Positions 8,245 through 19,082 of a stretch of DNA of 64,000 nt are shown here, piece by piece; positions within the stretch are counted from its first letter, which is position 1, and each line of letters opens with the position of its first letter. The stretch spans positions 372,001-436,000 of the forward strand of contig CANLWK010000003.1 of NCBI GenBank assembly GCA_947494805.1, in the 5' to 3' direction. The notes under the pieces were generated by a model that searched no databases, was not told the origin of the DNA, and saw only the letters and a list, made by a program, of their open reading frames with translations. A program made the position numbers and the translations under genes. Source of the stretch: an uncultured Croceitalea sp. (lineage in GTDB: Bacteria > Bacteroidota > Bacteroidia > Flavobacteriales > Flavobacteriaceae).

Positions 8245-9525
8245 ATGCAAAAATATTGGGGCGTTATTTTGGCACTGTTGCTGACGGTGTCTTGCAAAGA
8301 AGAAAAGAAAGAGATGCCAGAGGCAATTGCCCAAGTTCCTTTGGAAAAACCTATTATAAAAAAATACGGATTCAATTTTGAAGAGTTTAATATTTTAAAG
8401 GATACGATTAAAAATGGTGATAGCTTCGGGAAATTAATGTTGCAAAACCATGTGGATTATCCCAAAATTGTAAAGATTGCAGAAGACTATAAAGACACTT
8501 TTGACGTAAAAAGAATAAAGGTTGGCAAACCGTATTTGATCCTGAAGTCAAAAGATACCTTAGAAAAAGCTCAAATATTTATTTACGAAAACGACCGTAT
8601 CAACTATACCGTGGTTGACTTGCGCGATTCAGTCAGGGCATATACCAGCAAAAAGAAAGTAAAATATGTACAGCGCGAAGTTGCCGGGGTGGTAAAGAAC
8701 AATCTATCTGAATCTTTGGATACGTTGGGGGTAGATTTTGCCGTGACCATCAATCTATCTGAAATCTACGCCTGGACCATCGATTTTTTCAAGCTCGAGA
8801 AAGGTGATAAATTTAAGATACTTTATAAAGAGCGATATATAAACGATACGCTTTATGCGGGTTCAGAAGATATTGAAGCAGCCTATTTTGAGCATAAGGG
8901 GAAACCGATCTATGCGTTTGCCTATCAGGCCGATTCGCTAAAACAGATCACTGATTATTTTGATCACGAAGCGAACAACTTAAGAAGCACTTTTTTAAGG
9001 GCACCCATTAAGTTTGGGTACCGTCTCTCTTCAAGGTATAACCTGAAACGGCGTATTGCCTATTACGGGTACAAAGTACGCCCACATCGGGGTACGGATT
9101 ATGCGGCACCAATTGGCACTCCCATCATTGCTACGGCAGATGGCACCGTGACTGAGTCAACACGAAGGGGCGGCAATGGTAAGTATGTCAAAATTCGCCA
9201 TAATGGCACTTACAGCACACAATACCTCCATATGCGTAAACAAAAAGTGAAAAGAGGTGAGTTTGTTCGGCAAGGTGATGTCATAGGTTGGGTCGGTATG
9301 ACCGGCAATACCGGCGGCCCCCATGTTTGTTACCGTTTTTGGAAAAATGGGGCTCAGGTAGACCCATTGCGGGAAAAACTACCAACAGCCGAACCAATAG
9401 CAGATTCATTGAAGGTGGCCTATCTCGATTATATCGCACCTTTGAAAACGCAATTGGATTGTATCGAATACCAAATTTTTGAAGACGAACCTGAAAAAGA
9501 AGATTTAATAACCCTGAACGAATAA
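8245..9525 (+). CDS. Peptidase M23 (LytM-type) lipoprotein
   Basis: Start at ATG 8245 is chosen because it gives a lipoprotein signal ending LLLTVSC and lies 1 nt after the preceding stop; a longer frame from 8206 would bury this signal. 426 aa: N-terminal non-catalytic region, then an M23 zinc-peptidase domain (about 275-375). His281 and Asp285 (HRGTD) are zinc ligands, His329 (YLHM) and His360 are in the catalytic positions, but the third zinc-ligand position, normally the second His of HxH, is Cys362 (HVCYRF). Such enzymes cut peptidoglycan cross-bridges or regulate other hydrolases. The gene lies in a tight operon with kynA and pgi; no metabolic link is obvious. Confidence 0.9.
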   Translation: MQKYWGVILALLLTVSCKEEKKEMPEAIAQVPLEKPIIKKYGFNFEEFNILKDTIKNGDSFGKLMLQNHVDYPKIVKIAEDYKDTFDVKRIKVGKPYLILKSKDTLEKAQIFIYENDRINYTVVDLRDSVRAYTSKKKVKYVQREVAGVVKNNLSESLDTLGVDFAVTINLSEIYAWTIDFFKLEKGDKFKILYKERYINDTLYAGSEDIEAAYFEHKGKPIYAFAYQADSLKQITDYFDHEANNLRSTFLRAPIKFGYRLSSRYNLKRRIAYYGYKVRPHRGTDYAAPIGTPIIATADGTVTESTRRGGNGKYVKIRHNGTYSTQYLHMRKQKVKRGEFVRQGDVIGWVGMTGNTGGPHVCYRFWKNGAQVDPLREKLPTAEPIADSLKVAYLDYIAPLKTQLDCIEYQIFEDEPEKEDLITLNE

Positions 9526-9526
9526 A

Positions 9527-11164
9527 ATGACCCTTCCCAAAATCAACCCTACTACAACCGAAGCATGGAAAAACCTAGCTGAACATTTTCAGGCGACAAA
9601 AAACATCCATTTAAAAGAACGCTTTGAGTCTCAAGATAATCGCGGCAATGCCTTTTCTATACAATGGAATGACTTTTTCGTAGACTACTCAAAGAATAAA
9701 ATCTCAGATAGCACTTTAAAATTACTTTTTGATCTGGCCGATGAGGTAAAACTAAAAGACGCTTTATCAGCTTATTTTTCAGGCGGATTGATTAACGAAA
9801 CTGAAGGGCGTGCCGTGCTTCATACGGCACTACGCGCAAAAAAAACAGATTCAGTTCTCGTTGATGGGGTGAATGTGATTCCAGAGGTTTACGCTGTAAA
9901 GCAAAAAATCGAAACTTTCACAAATGCAGTCATATCAGGAGACAAGAAGGGTTATACGGACAAACCATTTACTGATTTGGTAAACATTGGTATTGGCGGT
10001 TCTGATCTTGGTCCCGCTATGGTGGTTGAAGGCCTCAAATTCTACAAGAACCACTTGAACACCCATTTTGTCAGTAATGTGGATGGCGACCATGTTCACG
10101 AGATTTTAAAAGAGCTCAATCCAGAAACGACCTTGTTCGTTGTCGTTTCCAAAACCTTTACCACGCAAGAAACGCTAAGCAACGCCACAACCATTAAAAA
10201 CTGGTTTTTAAAGCATGCCAAGCATGAAGATATTGCCAAACATTTTGCAGCAGTATCGACCAATACAGAAAAAATAGCTGAATTCGGAATTGCCGCTGAA
10301 AATGTTTTCCCCATGTGGGACTGGGTCGGTGGCCGTTTTTCATTGTGGAGTGCCGTTGGACTTTCCATTGCATTGGCCGTAGGTTATGAAAACTTTGATA
10401 ATCTCTTATCGGGAGCAAATGAAATGGATGTTCACTTCAAAGAGGCTCCGTTCTCTGAAAACATCCCCGTTGTTCTTGCCCTATTAAGCATTTGGTACAA
10501 TAACTTTTATGGTGCTGAAACCGAAGCTATCATTCCTTATACCCAATACCTAAGTCGATTCTCGGCATACTTACAACAAGGTATTATGGAAAGTAACGGA
10601 AAAAGTATGGATAGGTCCGGTAGCAGAACCTCTTACCAAACCGGAACCATTATATGGGGCGAACCGGGCACCAACTCACAACATGCGTTCTTTCAACTCA
10701 TCCATCAAGGCACCAAACTGATTCCTACCGACTTTATCGGGTTCAAACATTCATTACATGGTGATGTCAATCATCACAATAAACTAATGGCCAATTTCTT
10801 CGCCCAGACCGAAGCTTTGATGAACGGCAAAACAGCGGTGGAAGTAAATGACGAATTGTCCGCGGCAGGAATGTCGACCGATGAAATCGAGAAACTATTG
10901 CCCTTCAAGATCTTTGAAGGAAACAAGCCCACCAACACCATTCTCATTGAAAAACTAAGCCCCAAGTCATTGGGCGCCCTTATTGCTATGTACGAGCACA
11001 AAATATTTGTTCAAGGTATCATCTGGAATATTTTCAGCTATGACCAATGGGGTGTTGAGTTGGGCAAGCAGCTTGCCAAAAATGTATTAAACGACATCGA
11101 AAATTCTGAAATCGGCAAACATGATTCTTCAACTTTAAATCTTTTACAATTTTTTAAGCAATAA
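9527..11164 (+). CDS. pgi: Glucose-6-phosphate isomerase
   Basis: Cytoplasmic interconversion of glucose-6-phosphate and fructose-6-phosphate. The 545-aa length is that of the large bacterial/eukaryotic-type PGI. Visible signatures: [12 protein letters not shown] (sugar-phosphate binding), [12 protein letters not shown] (phosphate loop), the PGI signature [13 protein letters not shown] and [15 protein letters not shown] with the conserved active-site residues. It starts 1 nt after the M23 gene. Its product position links the fructokinase/amylosucrase genes at 46-49 kb to hexose metabolism. Confidence 0.97.
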   Translation: MTLPKINPTTTEAWKNLAEHFQATKNIHLKERFESQDNRGNAFSIQWNDFFVDYSKNKISDSTLKLLFDLADEVKLKDALSAYFSGGLINETEGRAVLHTALRAKKTDSVLVDGVNVIPEVYAVKQKIETFTNAVISGDKKGYTDKPFTDLVNIGIGGSDLGPAMVVEGLKFYKNHLNTHFVSNVDGDHVHEILKELNPETTLFVVVSKTFTTQETLSNATTIKNWFLKHAKHEDIAKHFAAVSTNTEKIAEFGIAAENVFPMWDWVGGRFSLWSAVGLSIALAVGYENFDNLLSGANEMDVHFKEAPFSENIPVVLALLSIWYNNFYGAETEAIIPYTQYLSRFSAYLQQGIMESNGKSMDRSGSRTSYQTGTIIWGEPGTNSQHAFFQLIHQGTKLIPTDFIGFKHSLHGDVNHHNKLMANFFAQTEALMNGKTAVEVNDELSAAGMSTDEIEKLLPFKIFEGNKPTNTILIEKLSPKSLGALIAMYEHKIFVQGIIWNIFSYDQWGVELGKQLAKNVLNDIENSEIGKHDSSTLNLLQFFKQ

Positions 11165-11319
11165 TTAACTTTTTCAATTTATTTCTCTTTTCTTACTGTG
11201 TTGAAATACATCTGTTTAGAACAAGTTCAAAATACGCCTTGTAGTGTTTCTTAACATTTACTTAACCTTTCTATAGGTGTAAAACAAGACTTTTGCGAAA
11301 CAATTCAAACACTTAAAAA

Positions 11320-14300
11320 ATGAAAAGAATTTACTTAGTGGTTGTTGCAATTTTAGTATCTGCAATGGCCTATTCTCAAGGGGTTACCACCTCGGCAATT
11401 GGTGGTAAAGTAACTGACAACACTGGCGAGCCTTTGCCAGGTGCTAGCATAGTTGCTGTACATACTCCTTCAGGAACGGTCTATGGCGCTGCCACAGACT
11501 TTGATGGTTTTTATCGCATCTCTGGTATGCGTACGGGCGGTCCCTACAAAGTGACCTTTTCCTATGTAGGCTTTAACGACGATGTTAAAGAGGGGGTTTA
11601 TCTAAACTTGGGATCTACCGAAAGAATCAGCTCACAGCTTCAGGAATCGGCAACCGCCCTTGATGAGGTTGTAGTAACTGCAGTTTCAAATGGTATTTTT
11701 GGTTCAGGTAAAACAGGTACCGAAACAAACATCTCACAACGTCAGGTAGCGACTACTCCGGCAGCTTCGCGTTCTTTAGCTGATTTCGTTCGTTTGACAC
11801 CACAAGCGCAGTTGACCGAAGGAGATGATGGTTTCTCAATTTCCTTGGCAGGACAGAACAACCGATACAACGCCATCTATATTGATGGTGCCGTAAACAA
11901 CGATGTTTTTGGTTTGGCAGGTTCAGGTACCAACGGTGGACAAACCGGTGTGAATCCTTTATCAGTTGATGCTATCGAAACATTTCAAATTAACATCGCA
12001 CCTTTTGATGTGAAACAATCAGGTTTCTCTGGGGGATCCATTAATGCGGTCACCCGTTCTGGTTCAAATGAATTTGAAGGCTCGGCTTATTATTTTACAA
12101 GAAATGAATCTCTAACAGGCAAAACACCAAGTGCTTTGCTTGATGAAGGTGATGACAGAGAAAAAGTAGATGAGTTTTCAGTAAACACCTATGGGGTTCG
12201 TCTAGGTGGACCGCTAATCAAAGACAAACTGTTTTTCTTCGTGAACTATGAGCGTGGAGAGACAGAAATTCCACAGCCTTTTATTTTCAGTAATTACACA
12301 GGGCGAGCGTCAGAAGCTGATTTGGCAGGGCTAAGTGGTTTTCTACAAAATGGTTTCGGATATGACCCAGGCACTTTTGCCAATAACACCAGAAGTTTAG
12401 AGAGCAACACTTTAGTAGCCAAATTAGATTGGAATATCAATGAAAACCATAATGTATCACTCCGTCACAGTTATGTAGGTGCTGAAAACCTCGAAGCCAG
12501 AAATTCAGGTAACAGAGATATTGGGTTTTTAAATGGATCTGAATTTTTCGAATCTACCGTGAATTCAACCGCTTTTGAATTGAATTCTCGATTTGGCAAT
12601 AAGTTTAGCAATAATTTCATTTTAGGATATACTTCGGTACGTGATGACAGGGATCCCTTTGGCAGTCCTTTTCCAACTGTAGAAATTCAAGACGGTGATG
12701 GCACCATTGAACTAGGTTCAGAGCCTTTCTCAACAGCAAACTTGCTGAATACAGATTATTTGACCCTTACCAATAACTTCAATATCTATGCCGGTCGTCA
12801 TACGATAACCTTAGGAGCTAACGCTGAATTTGCAACGGTTAAAAACCTGTTCTTTGCATTTAACTTTGGTTATTACCTCTTTGAAGATCAATTTGATACT
12901 GATGGAAACCTAACATCAAGCGGTTTGAACCAATTCTTGACAGGTCAGGTCGCAAATGAATACCAACACGGATATTCTTTGGTAGGTGATGGTACGGTAG
13001 GTGATGAATCCAATGGATCTGCCGATTTTGAAACAGAGCAGTATGGTTTTTATGCCCAGGACGAAGTAGATGTAACAGATAACTTTAGAGTTAGTTTTGG
13101 TGCTCGTATTGATATTCCGGTTTGGAAAGATGGTCCTGTAAATGAAGATTTCAATACAAGAACCATTCCGATATTAGAAGCTGCGGGCAAGGATTTACAA
13201 GGTGCTCAAGTAGGACAACAAGTCAGTAACGCTGTATTCTCACCAAGATTAGGGTTTAACTGGGATGTAAATGGAAACAAAACGACCCAAATCCGCGGTG
13301 GTTTAGGGGTGTTTACTTCTCGATTGCCTTTGGTATGGCCTGGCGGAACCTATAACAACAATGGGGTTACTGGAGGATTTACGTTTGATGCAACGTTCTT
13401 TGGCCCCGATGCCGGACAGCCTTTTGTTGCTGATGTAAACAATCAGTTCAAGTCCGTTGCACCTGGTTCAGGTGGATTGGGTGGCAACATCGATTTGATT
13501 GCCGAAGACTTTGTACTACCTCAGGTAATTAAGTATAATTTTGCCATTGATCAAAAATTACCTTGGTGGGGCTTGATCGCTTCTGCCGACTTCTTGTATA
13601 CCGATGTAATCACCGATATCTACTATGAAAACCTGAACTTGGGAGGTCCTACTGGTTTTTATGAAGGCGGCGATAATCGTCCATTCTATAACCGTAGAGA
13701 TGAGCTTGACGACACTTATGGCAGAGTCATTTTGGCTTCAAACACAGGTGGAGGTAATGCCACAACGGCAACATTTACTTTGAGCAAGCCCTTTCAAAAT
13801 GGTTTCGCCGGGTCGGTATCATATTCCTTTAGTGAATCGAACAAGATTTTTGATGGTACTTCTTCACAGAACAGTTCGCAATGGAGAAATATTTTGACCG
13901 TGAATGGTAAAAACTCGCCCAATCTTCCTGTGACACGTTCAGATTTTGCAGGTGGTAGTCGAATCTTGGCTAACGCCTCATATCAATTTGATTGGAATGA
14001 AAACGTTAGTACAACCTTAGCATTATTGTATACTGGTTTTCAAAACGCGCCTTATAGCTTTAGCTACCGAGAAGGTGGAGACATCTTTAATGATGATTCT
14101 AGAGACAATGCTTTGATTTACATTCCTAGAAATGCATCTGAAATTCAGTTTGCCGGTGATGCCGCCTCACAAGCTGAACAATGGAGGCAATTGGACAACT
14201 TTATCAGCAGCATCGACTACTTGAACGAAAATAGAGGAGGTTATGCTGAAAGAAATGCGATTAGAGGACCTTGGAGCCATATTGTAGATTTAAAATTCTT

Positions 14301-14589
14301 GCAAGATTTCAAAGTCAACTTTGGCAGCACCAAGCATACTTTTCAAATTTCTGCCGATATTTTCAACTTTACCAACTTCTTGAACAAAGATTGGGGTCGC
14401 TTGAAATTCGTTAGAAGTGAGGTTAGCCCATTGACTACAATAACCTCTGGTAGTGGTACGCCTACATTCACTATCAACCAAGGGGTAATGGATGAGAATG
14501 GTAATCCAGATTTTACTGAGTTTGATGACGAAGGCATTCAATCTTCAAGATGGCAAATGCAAATTGGTTTAAGATATATCTTTAACTAA
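11320..14589 (+). CDS. TonB-dependent outer-membrane receptor, Oar-like
   Basis: 1089 aa with signal peptide (to AYSQG), an N-terminal carboxypeptidase-like/CarbopepD_reg domain (about 27-115, VTDNTGEPLPGASIVA), plug domain (about 125-240; LDEVVVTA TonB-box-like stretch, AIYIDGAVNND) and a large C-terminal barrel ending in LRYIF-N, with aromatic residue near the end. The plug sequence and length resemble the OmpA-related Oar-like TonB receptors. The substrate cannot be read from sequence; no SusD-type partner is adjacent, so it is not an obvious polysaccharide-utilisation SusCD pair. It has its own 155-nt upstream region and is followed by a strong terminator. Confidence 0.92.
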   Translation: MKRIYLVVVAILVSAMAYSQGVTTSAIGGKVTDNTGEPLPGASIVAVHTPSGTVYGAATDFDGFYRISGMRTGGPYKVTFSYVGFNDDVKEGVYLNLGSTERISSQLQESATALDEVVVTAVSNGIFGSGKTGTETNISQRQVATTPAASRSLADFVRLTPQAQLTEGDDGFSISLAGQNNRYNAIYIDGAVNNDVFGLAGSGTNGGQTGVNPLSVDAIETFQINIAPFDVKQSGFSGGSINAVTRSGSNEFEGSAYYFTRNESLTGKTPSALLDEGDDREKVDEFSVNTYGVRLGGPLIKDKLFFFVNYERGETEIPQPFIFSNYTGRASEADLAGLSGFLQNGFGYDPGTFANNTRSLESNTLVAKLDWNINENHNVSLRHSYVGAENLEARNSGNRDIGFLNGSEFFESTVNSTAFELNSRFGNKFSNNFILGYTSVRDDRDPFGSPFPTVEIQDGDGTIELGSEPFSTANLLNTDYLTLTNNFNIYAGRHTITLGANAEFATVKNLFFAFNFGYYLFEDQFDTDGNLTSSGLNQFLTGQVANEYQHGYSLVGDGTVGDESNGSADFETEQYGFYAQDEVDVTDNFRVSFGARIDIPVWKDGPVNEDFNTRTIPILEAAGKDLQGAQVGQQVSNAVFSPRLGFNWDVNGNKTTQIRGGLGVFTSRLPLVWPGGTYNNNGVTGGFTFDATFFGPDAGQPFVADVNNQFKSVAPGSGGLGGNIDLIAEDFVLPQVIKYNFAIDQKLPWWGLIASADFLYTDVITDIYYENLNLGGPTGFYEGGDNRPFYNRRDELDDTYGRVILASNTGGGNATTATFTLSKPFQNGFAGSVSYSFSESNKIFDGTSSQNSSQWRNILTVNGKNSPNLPVTRSDFAGGSRILANASYQFDWNENVSTTLALLYTGFQNAPYSFSYREGGDIFNDDSRDNALIYIPRNASEIQFAGDAASQAEQWRQLDNFISSIDYLNENRGGYAERNAIRGPWSHIVDLKFLQDFKVNFGSTKHTFQISADIFNFTNFLNKDWGRLKFVRSEVSPLTTITSGSGTPTFTINQGVMDENGNPDFTEFDDEGIQSSRWQMQIGLRYIFN

Positions 14590-14610
14590 AAGCTGAGCTT
14601 TAAATAATAA

Positions 14611-14646
14611 AAACCTGCGCCGATAGTTATCGGCGCAGGTTTTTTT
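14611..14646 (+). terminator. Intrinsic terminator of the Oar-like receptor gene
   Basis: A perfect 14-bp stem (14611-14624 with 14629-14642) with loop AGTT is followed by a T run to 14646. Confidence 0.92.
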
Positions 14647-14661
14647 ATTTCTAAAATTCAG

Positions 14662-14669
14662 TACATTTG
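14662..14669 (+). promoter_or_regulatory. Perfect -7 box for the small membrane protein gene
   Basis: TACATTTG fits TAnnTTTG exactly. The predicted start is only about 10 nt from the ATG at 14687. No clear -33 box is present. Confidence 0.45.
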
Positions 14670-14686
14670 ATTTTAAACAAAAAGAC

Positions 14687-15124
14687 ATGGAAATCGTAAA
14701 AAACCTACACTCCTATTTTGCTTATGTTGTATTGCTAATTTTGATTTTAGCTGTACTTAATGCCTTCACGGGATGGTTCGGAAAACGTGAATTTCGTTTT
14801 GATAAAGATTTACGAGTCAGTCTTTTTGCATTGATTCTAAGCCATATTCAATTGGTGATAGGGTTGATTCTGTTTTTTGTTTCTGCCAATGGCCTAAAAG
14901 CTATCCAGGCTTTGGGTATGGGCGGTCTAAATTCGGCAGCACGACTACTCGCCGTCGAACACCCATTTGTAAACATCCTAGCCATTGCCTTGATTACAGT
15001 TGGTTGGTCACGCCATAAAAAGAAGATGGAAGACCTCGCCAAGTTCAAAAGCATTGCCATTTTCTATGGGTTAGGACTACTATTGATTCTGAGCAGAATC
15101 CCTTGGGGGCAGTGGTTCAATTAA
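14687..15124 (+). CDS. Four-helix integral membrane protein, possible b-type cytochrome
   Basis: 145 aa with four hydrophobic segments (about 10-30, 48-68, 88-106, 120-140). Histidines occur near the membrane boundaries of helices (LHSYF at 8, SHIQ, VEHPF, RHKKK), which would allow heme coordination; related flavobacterial proteins are often labelled cytochrome b, but I cannot confirm heme binding from sequence. The short loop RIPWGQWF at the end is distinctive. Monocistronic: own -7 box upstream, convergent gene 5 nt downstream. Confidence 0.75.
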   Translation: MEIVKNLHSYFAYVVLLILILAVLNAFTGWFGKREFRFDKDLRVSLFALILSHIQLVIGLILFFVSANGLKAIQALGMGGLNSAARLLAVEHPFVNILAIALITVGWSRHKKKMEDLAKFKSIAIFYGLGLLLILSRIPWGQWFN

Positions 15125-15129
15125 GACTC

Positions 15130-16167
15130 TTACTCAACTTCCTTGATTAAAAAAAGATATACCGGAAAGTGGTCCGAGTAACCACCTTGATATGTGGTAC
15201 CGACAAATGCTCTATAGGGGTAGCCCTTGTACTTTCCGTCTGAGTTTTTCAAATACGCTGGAGCAAATATCCCTGCTTTCCAAAATGAATAGGTATCATC
15301 CTCGTCGATAACCAAATTTGGGGTCAGCACAAACTGGTCGAACAAGTTCCATCGGTCTCGATACGCCAAAGAACCCATTCCCTTTTTGTGTAACCTTTCC
15401 ATTGGGTTGAATAAGCTTAGGCTGTCCAATCCCTTTAGTTTACCCTTGGTTTTTAAGACCCTATGCAAGCTATCGTCAATAGGGTCGTCATTTAAATCTC
15501 CCATACTGATAATTTTTGCAGTATAATCTAACTTTTGAAGAGAATCGATAATACGTTTGTTAAGTTGTGCAGCTTTAATACGATTGGGTTTACTTCTGCT
15601 TTCACCACCACTTCTCGATGGCCAATGGTTAACGATAAAATATAATTTTTCATCATCCAAGAATCCGCCCACCACCAATTGGTCCCGAGTATAGTTTCTA
15701 TAACCATCTTCATTAAACAACAATAGTCGATGACTTTTGAAAGAGGTTGGCAAAAAAGCTTCTTTTTTAAAGAGTAGAGCTACATCAATTCCGCGCTCAT
15801 CTGGAGAATCAAAATGTATTATCCCATAGCCTTGTTGCCTCAGATTCTCATGGCCAACCAAATCTTCAACGACTTCTAGGTTTTCAACCTCACAAAGTCC
15901 GATTACATCAGGTGCAGATGTTGTGGTCTCCTTGCCAATCTCGGCCAGCACCCTAGTGATATTATTGATTTTTTGGTGGTAACGCTCATATGTCCATTGG
16001 TAATTACCCTTGGGCGTACGTTCGTCATCAAAAATCAAACTATCGTTTTGAATATCGAAAAGATTCTCAACGTTGTAAAAAGCAATAGTTCTGACCTTAA
16101 AGGTCTTTTTGTTTTGCCCTAAAATCGTTGTCAAAATCAGTAAAAATGGTAGTGTCAGCAATCGCAT
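15130..16167 (-). CDS. Secreted endonuclease/exonuclease/phosphatase family protein
   Basis: 345 aa with a signal peptide (to LTTILGQ) and a complete EEP fold. Motifs in order: FYNVENLFD (Asn), GLCEVENLEVV (metal-binding Glu), DERGIDVALLF, VNHWPSRSGG (His), GDLNDDPIDD (Asp/Asn), YSDHFPV (Asp-His). The full set of catalytic residues suggests an active metal-dependent phosphodiesterase such as an extracellular DNase. An AGCTA-AAA-TAGCT inverted repeat (16173-16185) lies just upstream of its start. Confidence 0.9.
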   Translation of the reverse strand: MRLLTLPFLLILTTILGQNKKTFKVRTIAFYNVENLFDIQNDSLIFDDERTPKGNYQWTYERYHQKINNITRVLAEIGKETTTSAPDVIGLCEVENLEVVEDLVGHENLRQQGYGIIHFDSPDERGIDVALLFKKEAFLPTSFKSHRLLLFNEDGYRNYTRDQLVVGGFLDDEKLYFIVNHWPSRSGGESRSKPNRIKAAQLNKRIIDSLQKLDYTAKIISMGDLNDDPIDDSLHRVLKTKGKLKGLDSLSLFNPMERLHKKGMGSLAYRDRWNLFDQFVLTPNLVIDEDDTYSFWKAGIFAPAYLKNSDGKYKGYPYRAFVGTTYQGGYSDHFPVYLFLIKEVE

Positions 16168-16261
16168 TCGAGCTAAAATAGCTTAGAAATTATGATATAC
16201 ACCAAAAAATCTTTGCCTTTTTACATTTTTGATTTACATTAGAAAACACACTAACCATTAC

Positions 16262-18994
16262 ATGCGATTTATTTTTACATTGGTCACACTATGCCATCTA
16301 AGCATAGCACTGGCTCAAAATGAACAACATATCAGGGGCATTATAAAAGATGCTAAAGAACGTTCTCTCTTAAATGTTTCTGTTGGTTTGGACGGCACTG
16401 CTATCAATACCACAACTGATGAAGACGGCAATTTTAATTTGGTCGTTGCTTTGAGAGGTGAATTCATCTTATCTGTTTCTAAGACAAACTTTGTTCCTAA
16501 AAAGATTCCGATTTCCCTAGATGGTAATTCCATTGGTTTGGGCACTATTGTTCTTGAATCAGACATCACATTGGACAAAAGTGATAACCTTATAACATTG
16601 ACCGATGGTGACTTATCTGATGATACAGAATTCACATCATCTGCCGTTGGCCTCTTACAAGCCACAAGAGATGTTTTTTTAAATCGTGCTGCTTTTGATT
16701 TTGGACAAGCATTTTTTAGGGTTCGCGGTTATGATGCAAGAGAAGGGCAAGTGTTCATCAATGGACTTCCCGTGAACAAACTCTTTAGCGGCAGGCCCGA
16801 TTGGAACAATTGGGGTGGCTTGAACGATGTTATTAGAAACCAAGAATTTACCAATGGGTTAGCTTCTTCCGATTATACTTTTGGGGGTATTTTGGGCAAC
16901 ACCAATATGGATATGCGTCCAACGGGACTTAGACCCGGATTGCGATTGTCATCTTCAATCTCCAACCGAACCTATACCGGTCGCTTGATGGCGACCTATA
17001 CAAAGGCACTTTCAAAAAAAGGTGTCGCTTATACCTTCTCAGCTTCTAGAAGATGGGCCAACCAAGGTTACATTGAAGGAACCCTATATGACGCTTTCTC
17101 ATACTACGGCGCTATCGAATATAAACTACACAAAAACCATAGCTTAGGGGTAACTGGAATGCTAGCTAAAAACCGTCGCGGACGTTCGTCTGCCATTACT
17201 GAAGAAGTTTTTCAATTGGGTGGAAAACAATATAATCCCTATTGGGGCAATCAGAATGGAAAGATTAGAAATAGTAGGGACCGCACAAGTCTTGAACCTA
17301 TTTTTACGTTCAATCATTACTATAAAACGACCAATTTTAAATTGACCTCAGGCCTCGCCTACCAATTCGGAACACGTTCTAGAAGCAGACTGGGGTACTT
17401 TAATGCTCCCAACCCCGATCCTACTTACTTCAGATATTTACCCAGTTTTTATATCAATAATCGTGTTGGTGCCGATTTCACCAACGCCAATTTAGCGAAA
17501 GAGGGTTTTTTGAACAATCGTCAAATAAACTGGGCGCAATTGTACACCGCAAATGCTCAAAATGAAGGAAAAGCAGTCTACATTCTAAGTGATGATATCT
17601 CAGATGATAACTCTTTGACTCTAGCATCTACGGGGAATCTTAAAATAAATGAATCCCTTGGTATAGATTTCGGATACTCATATCGCTATCTGAGATCAAA
17701 GAACTACGCTAAGTTGAACGACTTACTGGGTGCCGATTTTCATGAAGATAAAGATCCATTTTCCGACACCATTAATGACACCAATGGAGCATTACATAAG
17801 GTTGAGGGAGATACCTTTGGCTATAACTATGAACTAAACGCTTCGGTGTTCAACAGCTTTACCCAACTAAAATTTTCAAAGGACCGATGGAGCACCTTCC
17901 TTTCCTGCTTTTTTGAAAACTCGGTTTACCAACGTGAGGGTAAATTTCAAAACGAGCGGTTTTTAAGCAATTCTTTAGGGTTAGGTGAAAACCTCAACTT
18001 TAACGACTATGGTTTAAAAGCAGGGGTCAGCTATACCATCACAGGGCGTCATTGGGTAAAAGCCAATGCTGCACAACTAACGAGGCCTCCGTTAATGCAA
18101 AACACATTTGTCAACCCAAGGGAAAACAACGCTGTTGTCAACAACATTCAAAGTGAGAAACTAACCTCTTTTGATTTGAATTACTTTCTTAGATTACCCG
18201 ATATTTCGGCTAGGCTTACAGGTTTTTATACGCGATTTCAAAATGCGACCGATATAAATTTCTTTTTTGTGGATGCTGGGGTCGGCTCTGATTTTGTGCA
18301 GGAGGTTTTGACTGATTTAGATAAGTTACATATGGGAGCAGAGCTCGGTTTGACCTACGAGGCATCATCAAGTGTAAAACTTTCGTTTGTGGCCAACATA
18401 GGAAACTATGTGTATGCAAGTAATCCGAACGTTACCATCAATTTTGATACCGCGGGGGCTGAAGAAGACATTATTAATCCCGAAGGAAACGTCAATTTGG
18501 GTACCGCAAGAATAAAGGGTTTGAAACTGGCCCAAGGTCCGCAAAAAGCGCTTGCTTTGGGTATTGAATATCGAGATCCAAAATATTGGTGGGTTGGTGC
18601 GACGGCCAACTATTTGACTAACAACTATGCCGGTATTTCTGCCATAACAAGAACCCAAAGCTTTTTTCTAAATCCTGATACGAGAGTACCTTTTCCGAAT
18701 GCAACCCCTGAAAACGTGAATGCACTTTTACAACAGAACCCACTAGACAGTTTCTACCTGCTCAATTTGGTCGGTGGAAAATCATGGCTTAAAAATGGCA
18801 CCTATATCAGCGTATTCGCGAGCATCAACAATGCCTTTGACGCCACCTTTAGAACTGGAGGTTATGAGCAAAGTCGTAATGGCAATTTTGGACAGTTGTT
18901 ACAAGACAGTTTGCGCGATAACCCGTCATTTGCACCTAAATATTGGTATGGCTTTGGGCGTACCTTTTTTTTGAATTTTGCTATCAGTTTTTAA
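16262..18994 (+). CDS. TonB-dependent outer-membrane receptor
   Basis: 910 aa counted from ATG 16262 (MRFIFTL..., signal peptide ending IALAQ); an upstream ATG at 16229 would add 11 polar residues in front of the signal and is less likely. N-terminal carboxypeptidase-regulatory-like domain (about 20-105, IRGIIKDAKERSLLNVSV), plug (RVRGYDAREGQVFINGLPVN) and barrel ending FLNFAISF with terminal Phe. Substrate unknown; no SusD partner. It is divergent from the EEP gene with a 94-nt shared upstream region. Confidence 0.9.
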   Translation: MRFIFTLVTLCHLSIALAQNEQHIRGIIKDAKERSLLNVSVGLDGTAINTTTDEDGNFNLVVALRGEFILSVSKTNFVPKKIPISLDGNSIGLGTIVLESDITLDKSDNLITLTDGDLSDDTEFTSSAVGLLQATRDVFLNRAAFDFGQAFFRVRGYDAREGQVFINGLPVNKLFSGRPDWNNWGGLNDVIRNQEFTNGLASSDYTFGGILGNTNMDMRPTGLRPGLRLSSSISNRTYTGRLMATYTKALSKKGVAYTFSASRRWANQGYIEGTLYDAFSYYGAIEYKLHKNHSLGVTGMLAKNRRGRSSAITEEVFQLGGKQYNPYWGNQNGKIRNSRDRTSLEPIFTFNHYYKTTNFKLTSGLAYQFGTRSRSRLGYFNAPNPDPTYFRYLPSFYINNRVGADFTNANLAKEGFLNNRQINWAQLYTANAQNEGKAVYILSDDISDDNSLTLASTGNLKINESLGIDFGYSYRYLRSKNYAKLNDLLGADFHEDKDPFSDTINDTNGALHKVEGDTFGYNYELNASVFNSFTQLKFSKDRWSTFLSCFFENSVYQREGKFQNERFLSNSLGLGENLNFNDYGLKAGVSYTITGRHWVKANAAQLTRPPLMQNTFVNPRENNAVVNNIQSEKLTSFDLNYFLRLPDISARLTGFYTRFQNATDINFFFVDAGVGSDFVQEVLTDLDKLHMGAELGLTYEASSSVKLSFVANIGNYVYASNPNVTINFDTAGAEEDIINPEGNVNLGTARIKGLKLAQGPQKALALGIEYRDPKYWWVGATANYLTNNYAGISAITRTQSFFLNPDTRVPFPNATPENVNALLQQNPLDSFYLLNLVGGKSWLKNGTYISVFASINNAFDATFRTGGYEQSRNGNFGQLLQDSLRDNPSFAPKYWYGFGRTFFLNFAISF

Positions 18995-19082
18995 TAGATC
19001 TGAATGTATCACCAAAGAATAAGCGACAGCGCTATTTTCAGTACCAACTTTTAAGTATATTAGAGGTTCAATTCACAACAAC

